A DNA stretch of 64,000 nucleotides from Anoplolepis gracilipes (GCF_047496725.1 NC_132975.1:12035501-12099500); one strand, 5' to 3'. Shown: positions 22,861 to 34,209, counted from the stretch's first letter. Notes: generated by a model not told the origin, from the letters alone. Program-made: numbers and translations.

Positions 22861-23015
22861 GGTTAATAATTCGACAAGCTGACTTCGTGCTTCAACCGAG
22901 GTCATAACGGCCGGTGATCATGTCGCGCGTTTCACGGCGTGGTTTGAATTTTGACTTGAATGCGAGCCAATATGGGATACATAACTCCGCGCCGACCATT
23001 AGTTTCGCCTTTATG
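22858..23015 (+). repeat. module B, copy 1
   Basis: Contains GGGTTAATAATTCGAC (about 22860), then CGGCGTGGTTTGAATTTTG, GACTTGAATGCGAGCCAATA and ATTAGTTTCGCC. The central phrase recurs at 24410 and 25714, and the opening GGGTTAATA recurs upstream of copy 3 at a similar distance. Confidence 0.5.
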
Positions 23016-23100
23016 AGGCAAATGAACTATGCCCGCGCTTATAAGATCGTGGAGTTTACATTTTTAACAACGGAACACGTTCGTCTTCGACAGTGCATTG

Positions 23101-23150
23101 AGAATTTGCTTTGCGGCGAGCGAACGAGCGAGCGAGCGAAACCGCAACGA
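23101..23150. repeat. short (GAGC)n-like run
   Basis: A few tandem GAGC/GAAC units in a CpG-rich pocket. A similar short run occurs at about 20950-20968. Confidence 0.8.
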
Positions 23151-23515
23151 TCGATTTCTCTGCATTTAGAAGAACGCTTTGTTTCGCAAGACAGATTGAT
23201 TCAACCCTAGAGCGAGGTTCTGATTTGTAACAGTTGCACAAGGGTCGATTTGGCCATTGCAAATATATATTTTTCAACATTGAACAAAATATATATACTT
23301 ATCTTGACAAAGAACTTATTTATAAAATTTTACTTATTAGAATTAAGAATTTTTAATTTATATATCTAAGTTATATTTATAAATGTTTTGAGTATAAAAG
23401 CTATTGTTTAAATAATGCGTTTAATAGAAGATTCAAATATTACACGAGAGAGACAGTTTAGTTTGCGATAGTGTTAGTAATATAGATAATTTCAGAGTTG
23501 GTAATAAAGGGAAAT

Positions 23516-23536
23516 TCTCTCTCTCTCTCTCTCTCT
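23516..23536. repeat. (CT)n microsatellite
   Basis: About ten CT units. Confidence 0.95.
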
Positions 23537-23950
23537 GTTGCGTTACAATCGCTGTTGCACTCTATAATATCGATATATCGGTGTCCCAATGAGACCTTAG
23601 CATTGTCGACTACTACGACGCGGTTAAAGGTATTTCCCGTCGACAAGGGATGGACTTTAACTAGTTAAAGCCACTTTCAGTAAGAATCGCATTGCTGTAA
23701 CCTCTTTACGGAATTACGACCCTTATGGAAAATTTCGAAGGAATTGACCGACGACGAACTGAAACTCGCTAAATTAATTTGCCGCAAGAGCGATACCGTC
23801 ACCGACGCAATTATAAAATTATACAGTTGAGAAAATGATTAGTGTGCATCTTACCATTCAACTAATATTATTTGATTAAATTTATATATAGTATATATTT
23901 CTCGTAATAATTATTCAATAACTAATTATTACAATTGGATTTGATTTCAG

Positions 23951-23992
23951 AGCCATCATCAGAGACGAGGCGAACAACAGGAAACTCGCCAG
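23951..23992 (+). CDS. candidate 42-nt micro-exon
   Basis: Preceded by TTGATTTCAG (23941-23950) with a branch-point-like ACTAAT about 30 nt upstream. It ends CGCCAG before GTAAAT at 23993. The 42-nt length preserves frame. All three frames are open: SHHQRRGEQQETRQ, AIIRDEANNRKLAR and PSSETRRTTGNSP. It is far richer in G and C than the AT-rich DNA on either side, which is how exons in AT-rich introns usually appear. Frame-preserving micro-exons of this size are common in neuronal insect genes. I do not recognise the peptide or the parent gene. Confidence 0.4.
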
Positions 23993-24384
23993 GTAAATTT
24001 TCAAACCGTATTTAATTTTTTTTTCCTCTATTTTGTTATCAGTATCAAGAGAATGATTTTCATTAGATATAAAAGTTAAAATATTCTTAATTTTTTGAAA
24101 TTAATAAAATAAAGATAATAGATCCGATGATATAACTTTCCATATGTCATTTACAAAGATACAAATACGTATAGATTTTCGACACGTTTCATACCAGTCG
24201 CAAAATCGTCGTCTGATTAAATTGACATAACATTGTTTGCTGTTGCTCCGCTGTACTGTCGTATGATTGTATGTGTATAGCAAACGTCGGCGGAGACGGT
24301 CGTCAAAGTTCAAAGTAATTTCGGGACATACGGCAAAACGTTTAGCACAGATTCCTTAGCGTCCATTGACGATCCCGGAAACAC

Positions 24385-24475
24385 GTCCGCGGCATTGTTT
24401 GAGTTTCGATTTGAATGCGGTTCAATATGTACCGCGTGCTACATAGTCGTCTATATTAGCTTCTCATTTGCCTGC
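24385..24475 (+). repeat. module B, copy 2
   Basis: Contains CGGCATTGTTTGAGTTTCG, GATTTGAATGCGGTTCAATA and ATTAGCTTCTC, matching the order of copy 1 about 1.45 kb upstream in the same orientation. Confidence 0.5.
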
Positions 24476-24499
24476 TACACGCGATATTACCGACGATAC

Positions 24500-24503
<4 letters not shown>

Positions 24504-24539
<36 letters not shown>
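24504..24539. repeat. (GA)n microsatellite
   Basis: About 17 GA units immediately downstream of module B copy 2. Confidence 0.95.
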
Positions 24540-24543
<4 letters not shown>

Positions 24544-25008
24544 CAATTAAATTAACTAATAATACGCATCGTAATCACCTTACATCACATACCATTCGAT
24601 CAATTATCAATTATATAACAGAGAACCGATAAATTAACAAGGGTCATTAAGTGTTGAGAATTATCGTATAAAAATGTAATTAATTTGATGAATGAGCATT
24701 AACAAAATAATTATGGTTAAACATAAGTTATAATATAATTGAATTATATGAGAAATAAGAGAAGGAAGAGACATCTGATATTCCCGAATACGATCGAAGC
24801 TACTAACATTTTCTTTGCAAATAAGAATTGCTATTTTCTCAAAGTTATTGACTCAATGAAATTTTTATTTTGTTCTACACTCATCAGATTATAAGCTATA
24901 ATATAAAAACAGCGTTCTCATTTTAAATTTGATTGTGTAGAACATTTAGATAAGATGAATCAGATTACATCGCGATATAAAACTTGAATTATCATTTCTA
25001 ATTTTAGA
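24540..25008. other. AT-rich non-coding DNA
   Basis: No features are seen. Confidence 0.7.
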
Positions 25009-25530
25009 CAGGGTTGGCAAAATTCCACATTCTTTAAATAAAATCCACGTCAGTGGTAAAAACTGGAAAAAACTGTTTTTCTATTAAAAATATTAAATAG
25101 AAAATTTTTTAATAAATATTCGTCAATTAAGAGAATGTTTTTTAACCTTTATTTAAAATAAAATTCATAATAAATTAGAAATCAATGTAGCAAATAAATT
25201 AATTTTTTGTTAGAAAATATTGAATGCGAACCAGATCTATATTCATAAAAATTTTTATTTTTGTCATTTTTTTATTTATTAAACTAAAAATTAATATAAA
25301 ATTAACAACATTTATGTCGCCAAAGTTTTTATTTTAAAACCTTACATATATTAACATTTATTAATCTACATATTTGAATTAAAAAGACTATTATTAGATT
25401 AATTTCATTTTTTAAACTAGAATGATTAGTATGTTTTATTAATTAAAATAAAAATATATTTTTGCATAAAGTTGTATAAATGTATTTTAATGTTACATAT
25501 TATTTTATTAGTTTTTGCCAATTTATTCCA
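25009..25530. mobile_element. hAT-like AT-rich element remnant
   Basis: Begins CAGGGTTGGCAAAA at 25009, which fits the CAGGGTTG-type termini common in hAT-superfamily elements. The next bases carry repeated AAAAACTGGAAAAAACTG-type sequence and the body is almost pure AT. A possible degraded far end, TTTTTGCCAA, lies at about 25512-25521. No transposase frame is present. The right end and any 8-bp target duplication are not clear. Confidence 0.35.
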
Positions 25531-25642
25531 TTGAATAAAGGAACGGTAAAAATAATGTATTAGTTTTTCCGCTCGCTGGGCTTTTCTCCCACATTTTTTT
25601 GCGCAAAATTTTAAGATAAGAAAAGCTGTAGGTCACATCATG

Positions 25643-25765
25643 GGGTTAATAGCGATTTGGTAACATACTACCGAAGCTTTGCGGGTACGCATTTTTCGCG
25701 GCATCGTCGTTTCGACTTGAACTCGTGCCAATACGCGAGCCGCTGTTTTGCCCTCGAAAGCGTGG
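25643..25765 (+). repeat. module B, copy 3
   Basis: Contains GGGGTTAATAGCG (about 25643), CGCGGCATCGTCGTTTCGAC and TTGAACTCGTGCCAATACGC in the same order as copies 1 and 2. It lies about 1.3 kb after copy 2. Confidence 0.45.
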
Positions 25766-26240
25766 CGAATCACATCGTAAGGACGATCGTTACGGCGATT
25801 CACGATAAAATTCTTATTCCACGGCTCGCCGTTGCCGTCAAGGATGAGAGAAGAAAACTGCTTTCTTAAATATTATTTGCCCCCGAGCGTTCTATTATTC
25901 CACGCGAGACGGGAGTGGTCAGGAATTCGAGCTCGCTACACCAAAGGATTTCTGCCGGATACAACTCGGCTCTTTCTTTATTTTTTTTTTTTGTCCTTAT
26001 GGTTTCTACTTTTTTCTTCTTTTCGGACATTCCTATCGACGCAGCTCGAATCGGCAGAATTATGTTGTTGCGCCGACGAAACGAGATATTTCGTTTCTCG
26101 CCTTCGACGGCGCTCTAGTATTTTATGTAAAGACCCAACAATTTTATTCCACGTCCTCGAGTATACTCTCTTTCCTCTCCATATGGCCTTTTCTTTTTCT
26201 CCCTTTCTCCCTTCTTTAGGGACTTCTCCTTCCTTTGGTG
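25766..26240. other. non-coding, pyrimidine-rich
   Basis: The 214-codon plus-strand frame at 25832-26476 runs through T/C-rich DNA and over module A. It has no recognisable domain, so I treat it as a chance frame. Confidence 0.5.
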
Positions 26241-26242
26241 CC

Positions 26243-26395
26243 ATAAATTTCACCCGCGTTACCTACCTACCTACCCCTCCCCCCCCCCTTGTGTTACGCG
26301 CCCATATATTCCGATATCCTAGAACTCAACCTTGTTCCCGCAACCCATTTCGAAGCACTCCCGCGGTTACTTTGGCTCGCCCATCTTATACGTAT
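26243..26395 (+). repeat. module A, copy 1
   Basis: Carries GCCATAAATTTCACC (about 26240), a (CTAC)n/poly(C) patch at 26260-26289, and the 42-bp core at 26308-26349 containing GATATCCTAGAACT and CAACCTTGTTCCCG. The core matches copy 3 at 40 of 42 positions. Confidence 0.7.
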
Positions 26396-26634
26396 ATATC
26401 CCGAATTCCGATATCGCGACCGCAATGTTGTATAGGTACATTCAGCAACTATATCTTCGTGCGTCAAGTAGAATAGATGAGGCTTTCAATTTCATCATCG
26501 ATTCCGACATTTACAACGGCGCATTTACTTTGTTTATTTAATCGTATTAAAACCAAAAAGTAGATGTTTGTAACATGATATACTAAAAGCGTGTAACTTA
26601 AGTGTTATTTAATTATGAAAATTATAAGTAAAGA

Positions 26635-26639
<5 letters not shown>

Positions 26640-26692
<53 letters not shown>
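26640..26692. repeat. (GA)n microsatellite
   Basis: About 26 uninterrupted GA units. Confidence 0.98.
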
Positions 26693-26694
<2 letters not shown>

Positions 26695-26798
26695 TTTAAT
26701 AAATTTTGATAAATCGAAATAGTCGGCGAAATAAAAGAAATATTAACTGTAAAAGATAAAAAGGAGAATGTTACCAATATATTTCATTATATATAATA

Positions 26799-26833
26799 AA
26801 TAAATAAATATATATATATATTTATATATATAG
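26799..26833. repeat. AT-rich simple repeat
   Basis: (AAAT)n grading into (TA)n, slightly interrupted. Confidence 0.9.
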
Positions 26834-27300
26834 ATTATTAGTTATTTTATTTAGTAAATTTATTTTTTAAGGAAAATATATGACGTATGAAATAAATGTC
26901 ACACTAACGACGATCTATTATAACGCCACAGCCCGATATTATAAAAACTCGTCATCCATCTACCCACCAAACTTTTTAATACTCTTTTTTTTTTCTAAAA
27001 GCTCACGTTTCCCTTGCTTCGTTTTTGCGTGCATTTAGTAGAACGTCAACAACGACGTGCCGTTCTTCGCTTTTAATTTACTCGACGAGATTGATTCTCT
27101 TATACATCTATCCTAGAAACGATTTTCATTGTATTTGCTTGGCCGCCGTTTAACGGCCGCGCGCTACTAAACTCTCGCAATACGGTAGATGCGCCAAGAA
27201 ACTGTATTTTTCTCGTCTTTGATTTTTCCGAGAGGGACTCTATTCTATTTGTACAGTTGCCATCGTATTCCGTACGAATCTCTTTTCCACCTCGCCGGAC

Positions 27301-27370
27301 ATTCCGATATCCCAGTGCTTAACCTTGTTCCCCAAATCCATTTCGGAGCTTTCTCTCCTAGTTTTACGCT
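27301..27370 (+). repeat. module A, copy 2
   Basis: The core at 27301-27342 (GATATCCCAGTGCT then TAACCTTGTTCCC) matches copy 3 at about 37 of 42 positions. It is followed by GAGCTTTCTCTC, also found after copy 3. Confidence 0.7.
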
Positions 27371-27399
27371 CTTCTTTCTTTTACTTTCTTTCTTTATTT

Positions 27400-28690
27400 A
27401 GCACAAGATTTCGCGGTAAAGTTTCGCGTCAAGTCGCTGAATCAAGTAATTTTAGAATCTTCTTTTCTATTTATAACATCTATAATAGTCACAGCTTATA
27501 AGATTATCGCATATCGTTATTTTAATCTTTATTTTTTAGAATATATAATCTTATCTTTTTTTTTTTTATAAAACAAAATATATTTTTTTTTATTTAATAT
27601 AAAATTTACTTTCAAGAATTGGATTTACTTTTATGGAATATCAATTAATTGATAATATACATTGATCTATAATAGTTTTTACATTTGTATAATTTTTCTG
27701 CAGATCTTGAAAAGGACGTGATCTTTTAGATACGATAAATTCCTTTCTTCTTAATTTGATTCGCTGATTTTTAGCTTTCTCGTCAATGTGTATTCGTCTT
27801 TTTTAGCAAGGAGAATCCATCCGACCCGACGATTTCCGTAATCCGTAATCCACTCGATTCTCGCTCGTCGGCGTGAAATTTTAATACCAAATCGATTCTC
27901 GCTGTCGCGGCTTTATCGCCTGCTACGCGCGCGATATCGATTTCGACCGTTGCGACAATTACGATTGACGTTTCGATACACGGTCGAGGAGCGGCCTGAT
28001 CGGATTCTCGCGCAGACGTAGCTTTCAACACGACTTCACCTGCCCGTTCATCTCACAAGTTTGGCTTTGAGTTCCATCATCGCAATGAAAAGATACACCT
28101 TCCTTTTCTTGCCAGTAGCATAACCAACGACCCCGTAAATCTCAGGGGAGACCCTAGTGCCAAAAGAAGGGATGGATGAAAAAAAGGAAAGCAAAAAAAG
28201 AGGAAAAAAAAAGAAAGTTGAGAAGGAGAAAAATATATCTGTTTATTATTCTGGAACAAGCCCCATCAGAACAAGAATAATGCAGGAGTGGAGAATGTTA
28301 AGGATACAAAGCAGTGAACGATAAACACCGAAATGATAAAAATCGAAAGAGAAATAAAAAGTTAGAAGATAAATATGATATGTCGGTAGAAAAATATTTA
28401 TTTTATATAAGAATCGTATAAAAGAGACTTTCTCTCATTCGAAGAATATCAGACAATAGTACACTTGAAGCGATGATAAAGCAAAGTCACGCGTACATTC
28501 GGGAATGCTTAACAATTAAATAATTTAAAGAAAAAAGGAGAGAAAATGATAAATCGAAACGGGATGAAAAGGGAAAAGTAAAATAATCGAGATTGTAGTT
28601 GTCCGAAACATTAATGGTCCTTTAGCTTCTTCTGCAGCGGAGAGCACTAAACGTGAGTTCTCTTACGTCACTGTCTCCTGCATTCGCACT
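27400..28690. other. non-coding between module A copies
   Basis: AT-rich, with a CpG-rich patch at 27810-28040 and an A-rich, purine-rich patch at 28160-28240. An 82-codon minus-strand frame at 27783-28031 is not recognisable. Confidence 0.6.
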
Positions 28691-28705
28691 CAAATATTCA
28701 GGCAG

Positions 28706-28850
28706 CGTCATAAATTTTATCCAGCTACCGTATATATATCCCACGTGCCATTCGCTATTTTGCCATGAATTCCGATATCCTAGAACTTAACCTTGTTCCC
28801 GCAATCCATTCTACAATTCTTTCATTTATTCCGATCCGAGCTTTCTCTCG
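28706..28850 (+). repeat. module A, copy 3
   Basis: GTCATAAATTTTATCC (about 28707) parallels the CATAAATT phrase of copies 1 and 4. The core is at 28769-28810 (GATATCCTAGAACT, TAACCTTGTTCCCGC). GAGCTTTCTCTC follows. Confidence 0.7.
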
Positions 28851-28935
28851 ATACCGCACTTGCGCGCGCACGTTGCACTTCTACGAGAGAAATATATCCG
28901 ACCTGACGTTTACGTCGACGCTCTTTGCGCTCTCT

Positions 28936-28967
<32 letters not shown>

Positions 28968-28968
28968 T
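28936..28968. repeat. (CT)n microsatellite
   Basis: About 16 CT units with short interruptions. Confidence 0.95.
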
Positions 28969-28989
28969 TTTCTATTTCTCGTGTAATTC

Positions 28990-29840
28990 TATAACGTATG
29001 ACCGTTGGAAAGAATTCTGTGCGAAAATCCGTCCTCGACGAGTCCGTAAAGAAATGAAAAATCTATCTATTAATAAATCTGTGTACTTAAATATATTGAT
29101 AATTATTTTTCAACTTTTAAGCTATAATAAAACTTAAGTTTTAATAAAAAGTAAAATGAGATCAATATAAGAAGGAAAGAATATATAAAAGAAATTGAAA
29201 ACATTTTCTAAAATAACAAAGCATAAAAACATCTTTCTTAATATAGTAAAGTATAAGATTGACTTTATACGCATTTAGACTACAACAAATTTCCGACGTC
29301 ATGCAAAATTTAATAATTATTACATTAATTGAAACTATTTCTTTATTTATACTACGAGCACATAAATTATTGCACATCCCTCACCAATGATACTGAAATT
29401 GTCACCGTCTTATCTATTATAAATTATTTGCATTAAGCAAACGTCGAAAAGAGAGAACTGGAAAATGCATATCCAGTGTTGGTTATTGACAGAATTGCCA
29501 ATATTATTCTTACGCGATCGTAAGTAATATTAATAGGTGACAAAATAGTTTTGAAAGATCTGCTATATCGAAGAATTGCTACAATCGATTACCGCGATAT
29601 CCACAAATAGCTAATGAACTGTATCGAGATGATGAACCAATATTTACCGATTAAAGCATCAAAATCGCGAAATATCACTTTTTCGACGGGATATATACAT
29701 CGTTACAACTGTCGGATTCGCTTCAATCAAATTTCCGACAAACTTCAACCAACGTTGAATTCTTGACAGCGTGGCTGAACCAAACTTCACTCTTTCGGAA
29801 AAGTCGAAACACGAGTGCTGTCGTGCATCGAGTGATTTTT
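28990..29840. other. AT-rich non-coding DNA
   Basis: No genes or notable repeats are seen. Confidence 0.65.
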
Positions 29841-29911
29841 CTTCCTACTATGTTCCCTATTCTCTTCTTTCTCCGACTCCACCCTTATATCACGGGAGTT
29901 CGTTCCGTTTG

Positions 29912-30050
29912 TGCCATAAATCCTATCTGGTTGCGAATACACCGTCCTGTTGCTTTTGCCTGTACAAAATCCGCTATGAACATCCCGCGGTATCCTCAAA
30001 CTTAACCTTATTTCTGTCTGTCTCTCGTTTATTTTGGCTTAACTTTCCGG
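29912..30050 (+). repeat. module A, copy 4
   Basis: GTGCCATAAATCCTATC (about 29911) is followed by a diverged 42-bp core (GGTATCCTCAAACT, TAACCTTATTTC) at about 29981-30018. The second core, CTCTCGTTTATTTTGGCTTA, follows directly at 30021-30045. This copy therefore links the two conserved cores in one unit. Confidence 0.55.
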
Positions 30051-30540
30051 ACACGCTGAATCCCATGACATTCCATTCCCCGAGGAGAGCGTAACCTGTT
30101 TGTAGGTCTCCGGTACATACGCGCGGGTCATCGGCGACTCGATCGTTTTACGACCATCAGAAATTATTGAAAAACGATCCAGTTTCCCCATTTCCTACCG
30201 TCTCTTACGACCAGTTTCTACATCCTCTTCCCTATATTTAATGAATAATGTAAAGAACGAATGTCTTTAGTAACGAGCAAATTCTACAGCAAATCCTTAA
30301 ATGCGTTTCCGTGAAATCTGTTTGACGAAAAATTAGCGTATGTGATATTCGTAAATGAATTTAAGTAAAATAAAAGACAATTACATATAATTGAAAATAA
30401 ATTATCTAGCGACGTCAGAAAGCGTGCATTAATTTTAACTATTTACCTTCTAAATTCTAACACAAAGCGCTACAACATAGACAGAGAAGGGATGTAGCAA
30501 CAAATTGAAAGCAAGAGAAATTACTGCAATATAGATTTTA
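30051..30540. other. non-coding, no gene seen
   Basis: Mixed to AT-rich sequence without supported features. Confidence 0.65.
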
Positions 30541-30554
30541 CAAGATTTCGAGAT

Positions 30555-31022
30555 TTAACCATGTTGCTGCTGCGAGCGAAAATTGACAAAATAATAGGGC
30601 CGTCTATCCGCGCGAGAATAACGGAATAATTCAGGATCCGCGCAGTCTCTCCGACTTTGGCCAGTTGTTGTGGATATGCCATCGCAAACCGCATCCCATC
30701 GTATCACGGAGTTCACCGGCGTGCACCGCCACGTCACTGTGGTACAAACTATTGGATTACAACGGGCGACGTTCTCGACGTGCGCGCGGACGTCAGCCTG
30801 GATATATTCTCCCTTGCCGAAAAGGGCCGCGCTAAGGAAGTTACCGTGTTGCGTAAGCCGCGTGCAATTCCGTTCCGTACGTGTCCCGCCGTTCCGGAAC
30901 ACAGACTGCCAGACGGTGTTTCTGTAATCAACGATGATGTTTCCTCGCTTATCTCCGTGCGAGACCCATGCCGCCGTCACGACGTTGCGACGACTTTCCG
31001 TGATCTCGGATAAAGAGCTGCT

Positions 31023-31060
<38 letters not shown>

Positions 31061-31265
31061 GATTCCTCTGGGTGACTTTGCGAGGAGGGATTACCGTGGC
31101 ATTAGCAGCTAAGTGTTTCGTTAAAGAGAGAGATAAATTCGAGTCTGCTCGTGTCGAATTATTCATGGTTTTGCGGCGAATGCGGTGGCGATTTAAAACA
31201 CTAAAGCGTCGGGTGGTTTTCAGAAGCAAGATCTGTATTAATGTGTCACATTTGGAGCTGCGCAT
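30555..31265. other. GC-rich stretch open on both strands
   Basis: The minus strand is open for 236 codons (30555-31265), the longest frame in the window. The plus strand has a 118-codon frame at 30657-31013 and a 123-codon frame at 30934-31305. The (GA) tract at 31024-31059 lies inside and accounts for a low-complexity Ser-Leu run. Neither strand's peptide resembles a known family. High GC makes stop codons rare, so chance openness is likely, but a real exon on either strand cannot be excluded. Confidence 0.4.
31024..31059. repeat. (GA)n microsatellite
   Basis: About 18 uninterrupted GA units. Confidence 0.97.
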
Positions 31266-31605
31266 ATATCATTCCCGGCTCGTGTGCTATTACTATATTA
31301 AATAAAGGTCCGGCTCTGACCACTGTACTTAGTACGATATATACGGGAAATGTAAATTTTTTACTTTAAATTTAATGCGCGTTTTAAATTGTTCGTCGAA
31401 AGAGAATGATAAAATCGGCCGTTTTGTTATCGACGATTTTTAAAACAGAAAGACGCACACATTTCTCCATCGCAGAAACGCGATTCTCTTCGTAAATGAA
31501 ATTTTCCTCCTCCACATCGAAGGTGGAGGAAGAAACTCATCTTATTACTGTTTATCGGTACTTTCCGCGCTGCATTCTGCAGAGTTCGAGCTTTATCTTA
31601 ATAGA

Positions 31606-31715
31606 AAACTCCAATATCCACGATTATCTTAATAAGCCAGACCGCGTCACCGAGAGTCATCGGCTGTGCGCAACCGACCCGGGATCTGTATCCGCCTCAA
31701 AATTGCGTAACCTCG
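31606..31715 (+). repeat. module A/D-like copy (weak)
   Basis: TCCAATATCCACGATTATCT (31612) resembles the start of the module A core. About 60 bp later GACCCGGGATCTGTATCC and AAAATTGCGTAACCTCG resemble parts of module D copy 2. The match is weak and was placed by order. Confidence 0.25.
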
Positions 31716-31863
31716 TTCTCCCGCGCACAGAGGCAAGCAGCCAGGCAGGCTCAAAACTTTCCTGTTTATCCCGGGCACGGCGAATCTACGTCGGCGAGCT
31801 CCTTCCCCGTGGGATCACCCGCCGCACCACAACGAGTATACGTATATATATTGTCCAGGCCGG

Positions 31864-31924
<61 letters not shown>

Positions 31925-31925
31925 A
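31864..31925. repeat. compound (TA)n(GT)n microsatellite
   Basis: About 35 bp of TA followed directly by about 26 bp of GT. Confidence 0.97.
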
Positions 31926-32460
31926 TACTGTATCGGAGAGGGACCGTGTTCGTCTGCGGTATATCCAATCTCGCGCTTTTCGAAGGGTACGCGTTTTTTT
32001 TTATCCGTTCGCGATCATTATCTCCAATTTCCTTGCTTCGATTCGACGCGGTATTTTCCAAAGCGCGCGAGCCAGTTCTCGATATCGGCCTCTGAGAACT
32101 GCACAATAATATAACAGTATAATAATGGAGGTCACCCGGGCGAGAGGTGGTGCACCCGGCCAAGGCAAGGACCGTATTGCATCCGAGAGAGCAATACGCG
32201 CCGCCCTTTTATGCACTCGGACTATACCAGGGATTGGTATTCTCGAACTTGCGCGGCGAGAGAGCTCGTTCCCCGCGTCGAATCTCGCTCGTTTATTCCG
32301 GTTTGACTTGGCTCTATATAACGGAACAACGCGACCGCTCCGGGGAATTGCAGATCGCGGGACCCTCAAAGTCCGCCCGTCTCGCTAACCCAATAATGTA
32401 CTCTGGCTTCACAAAGGGTACCGGCCAGCTCGCAACATCGATCTGGTAATTAATTCTTTC
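31926..32460. other. GC-rich stretch with module A copy
   Basis: Overlapping frames of 87-122 codons exist on both strands at 32001-32449. Their overlap and lack of family resemblance suggest composition effects. Module A copy 5 lies inside at 32222-32315. Confidence 0.5.
32222..32315 (+). repeat. module A, copy 5
   Basis: The second core at 32276-32309 (CGAATCTCGCTCGTTTATTC, then GGTTTGACTT) matches copy 6 at 30 of 34 positions. The first core is heavily diverged (GGTATTCTCGAACTTG). Confidence 0.6.
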
Positions 32461-34090
32461 GACCGGAAATTGTCGCTAGTCCATATGGCGCATGAAGAAA
32501 TCTTTCATGTAAAGGTTTTCGTGCAAGATTTAACTATGCTTTAAAACAAGATGTAAAATTGAAATTCGATCCACCGCAACGGATATTTTGCAATAAATTA
32601 ATGTTGAATTTAATTTCTGATTGTGTGTGTGTGTGTAAACGTAAACTTTCATACATTTTATAAATGATTGAAAATTTATCCTTAATTGTTTTCTACTCGC
32701 GAGAATAAACGATCGTATAGGAACAATAATTGTCAGAATAATTATGACAGTGAGATGAGAATAATGTTGAAATATTGTTCAGGGATTAAACTAAAATATC
32801 CGTAGTCAAGCATAATGACACCGCATTTAACAGTCGTCATAAACTTATGATAAAACTGTGACAATTAATTTATTTGAAATATTGAGATATCATTTAATTC
32901 GACGTCATAATCGCTCTTATTGATTTCTTTGAGTCTACATTAGGAAGATTGTACTTTAGTTTTAAATCCATCTAATCGCAATTTGTTCAAGTTATTTAAT
33001 TAATATATTTACTTTTTTACAAAATATATATATAATTTATTTATATAAAATTATCACATGTACATACATGAATCGATCAAGTCAAGAATATATTTCACAA
33101 TCTTTGTAAATCTTGTGTTTAAATTTTGAAGGAAATGTATTTGTCGTACATAGAAGAAAATCGACTTTTATCCTATTATTTTCCTATATCCTCCCTGAAA
33201 ATACAATCTTTCATACGGAAATTTGATAAATGAAGCCCTCATTCACATATGGCGGATTCTTACTATGCCATGGGAGTGGGCGGAAATAAAGAATACACCC
33301 CGCTCGCGTAAATTTTTCATGCTATCTATTCATTGATACGTGATCCTTTTATGAAGCGTCGAATCGACATCAAAGCCGACCACGCTCGCAGATCGAGCGG
33401 CGCGTAACGAAGGTTTTTAGAAACGGGATCCAATAACCGGCGTACGGAGTTTTACTCGCGCGTTGGCTACAGGCGCGTAATTTGCTCGATTTACGAGCGT
33501 ATCAAGCGTGGAAATCAAAATTGCAGTCTGTGGTGGGAATATAAAGCTCTCAAGGAACCGATCGCAGAAACCCGCGCAGCGTTTCATGTCGCAAATTTGA
33601 AGTCTCAAAAAAATTTATTGAATCTTGACATCTCCGACGTAGATCGTAACCCAAAATTTGTCAATACATTGTATTATATTGGACACTTCCTTTCTATTTT
33701 TATACTTGGATTCTAATAAAAATACACGTCTTTAAATTACATAAGCCATATCTGTATATATCTTCCGTAATTTGTGTTATCGTATACGCATAATTATTAT
33801 TTTTAAAAAGTTAACTGCAAAAAAATATTAAAAATAAAAGATTGGAAATCTCTATGAAATGTATAAATGATACAGATTTTTATTATATTTTTTACTTTAA
33901 TAATGCAACTAAAGTAAATAATTGTAATAATGTAATAACCATGAGTTTTTTTTCCTTCAAATCTATCAAAAATTTAGAGATCAATTAACAGTTGAATGCT
34001 GTCTGCTAACGTAGCTAGATTTTGCCAGACATAAATGCGTCAGTAAAACTCGTGATACTTAATGGACTTTTTGATTTAATGACCCCATCA
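32460..34090. other. mostly AT-rich non-coding DNA
   Basis: A CpG-rich pocket lies at 33290-33600. A short GT run is at about 32622-32636. No supported gene. Confidence 0.65.
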
Positions 34091-34094
34091 ATCG

Positions 34095-34200
34095 CGAACG
34101 AATCGGAAAGGCGATGCTCGGTCGTGCCCAATTCCGGTCTGGTTCCTACCGGAAGTAAGCACCACTAAGCGCCGTTCTCCAAAAATTATGTGTCTAGGTA
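34095..34200 (+). other. weak 5S rRNA-like segment or stable hairpin
   Basis: TTCCGGT and ACCGGAA form a perfect 7-bp stem around a 9-nt loop at about 34134-34156. The following AGTAAGCACC and GCGCCGTT phrases loosely recall the AATTAAGCAGC and GCGCGGTT control region of insect 5S rRNA. Overall similarity by eye is low, and the 5' and 3' thirds of a 5S gene are missing. It could be a decayed 5S-derived sequence or a chance hairpin. Confidence 0.12.
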
Positions 34201-34209
34201 TTATGATCC

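Noticed and set aside
25832..26476. 214-codon plus-strand frame
   Set aside because: Runs through pyrimidine-rich DNA and a repeat core, with no recognisable domain.
31496..32095. 199-codon plus-strand frame
   Set aside because: Crosses a (TA)n(GT)n microsatellite that contributes a large part of it, and the rest is unrecognised.
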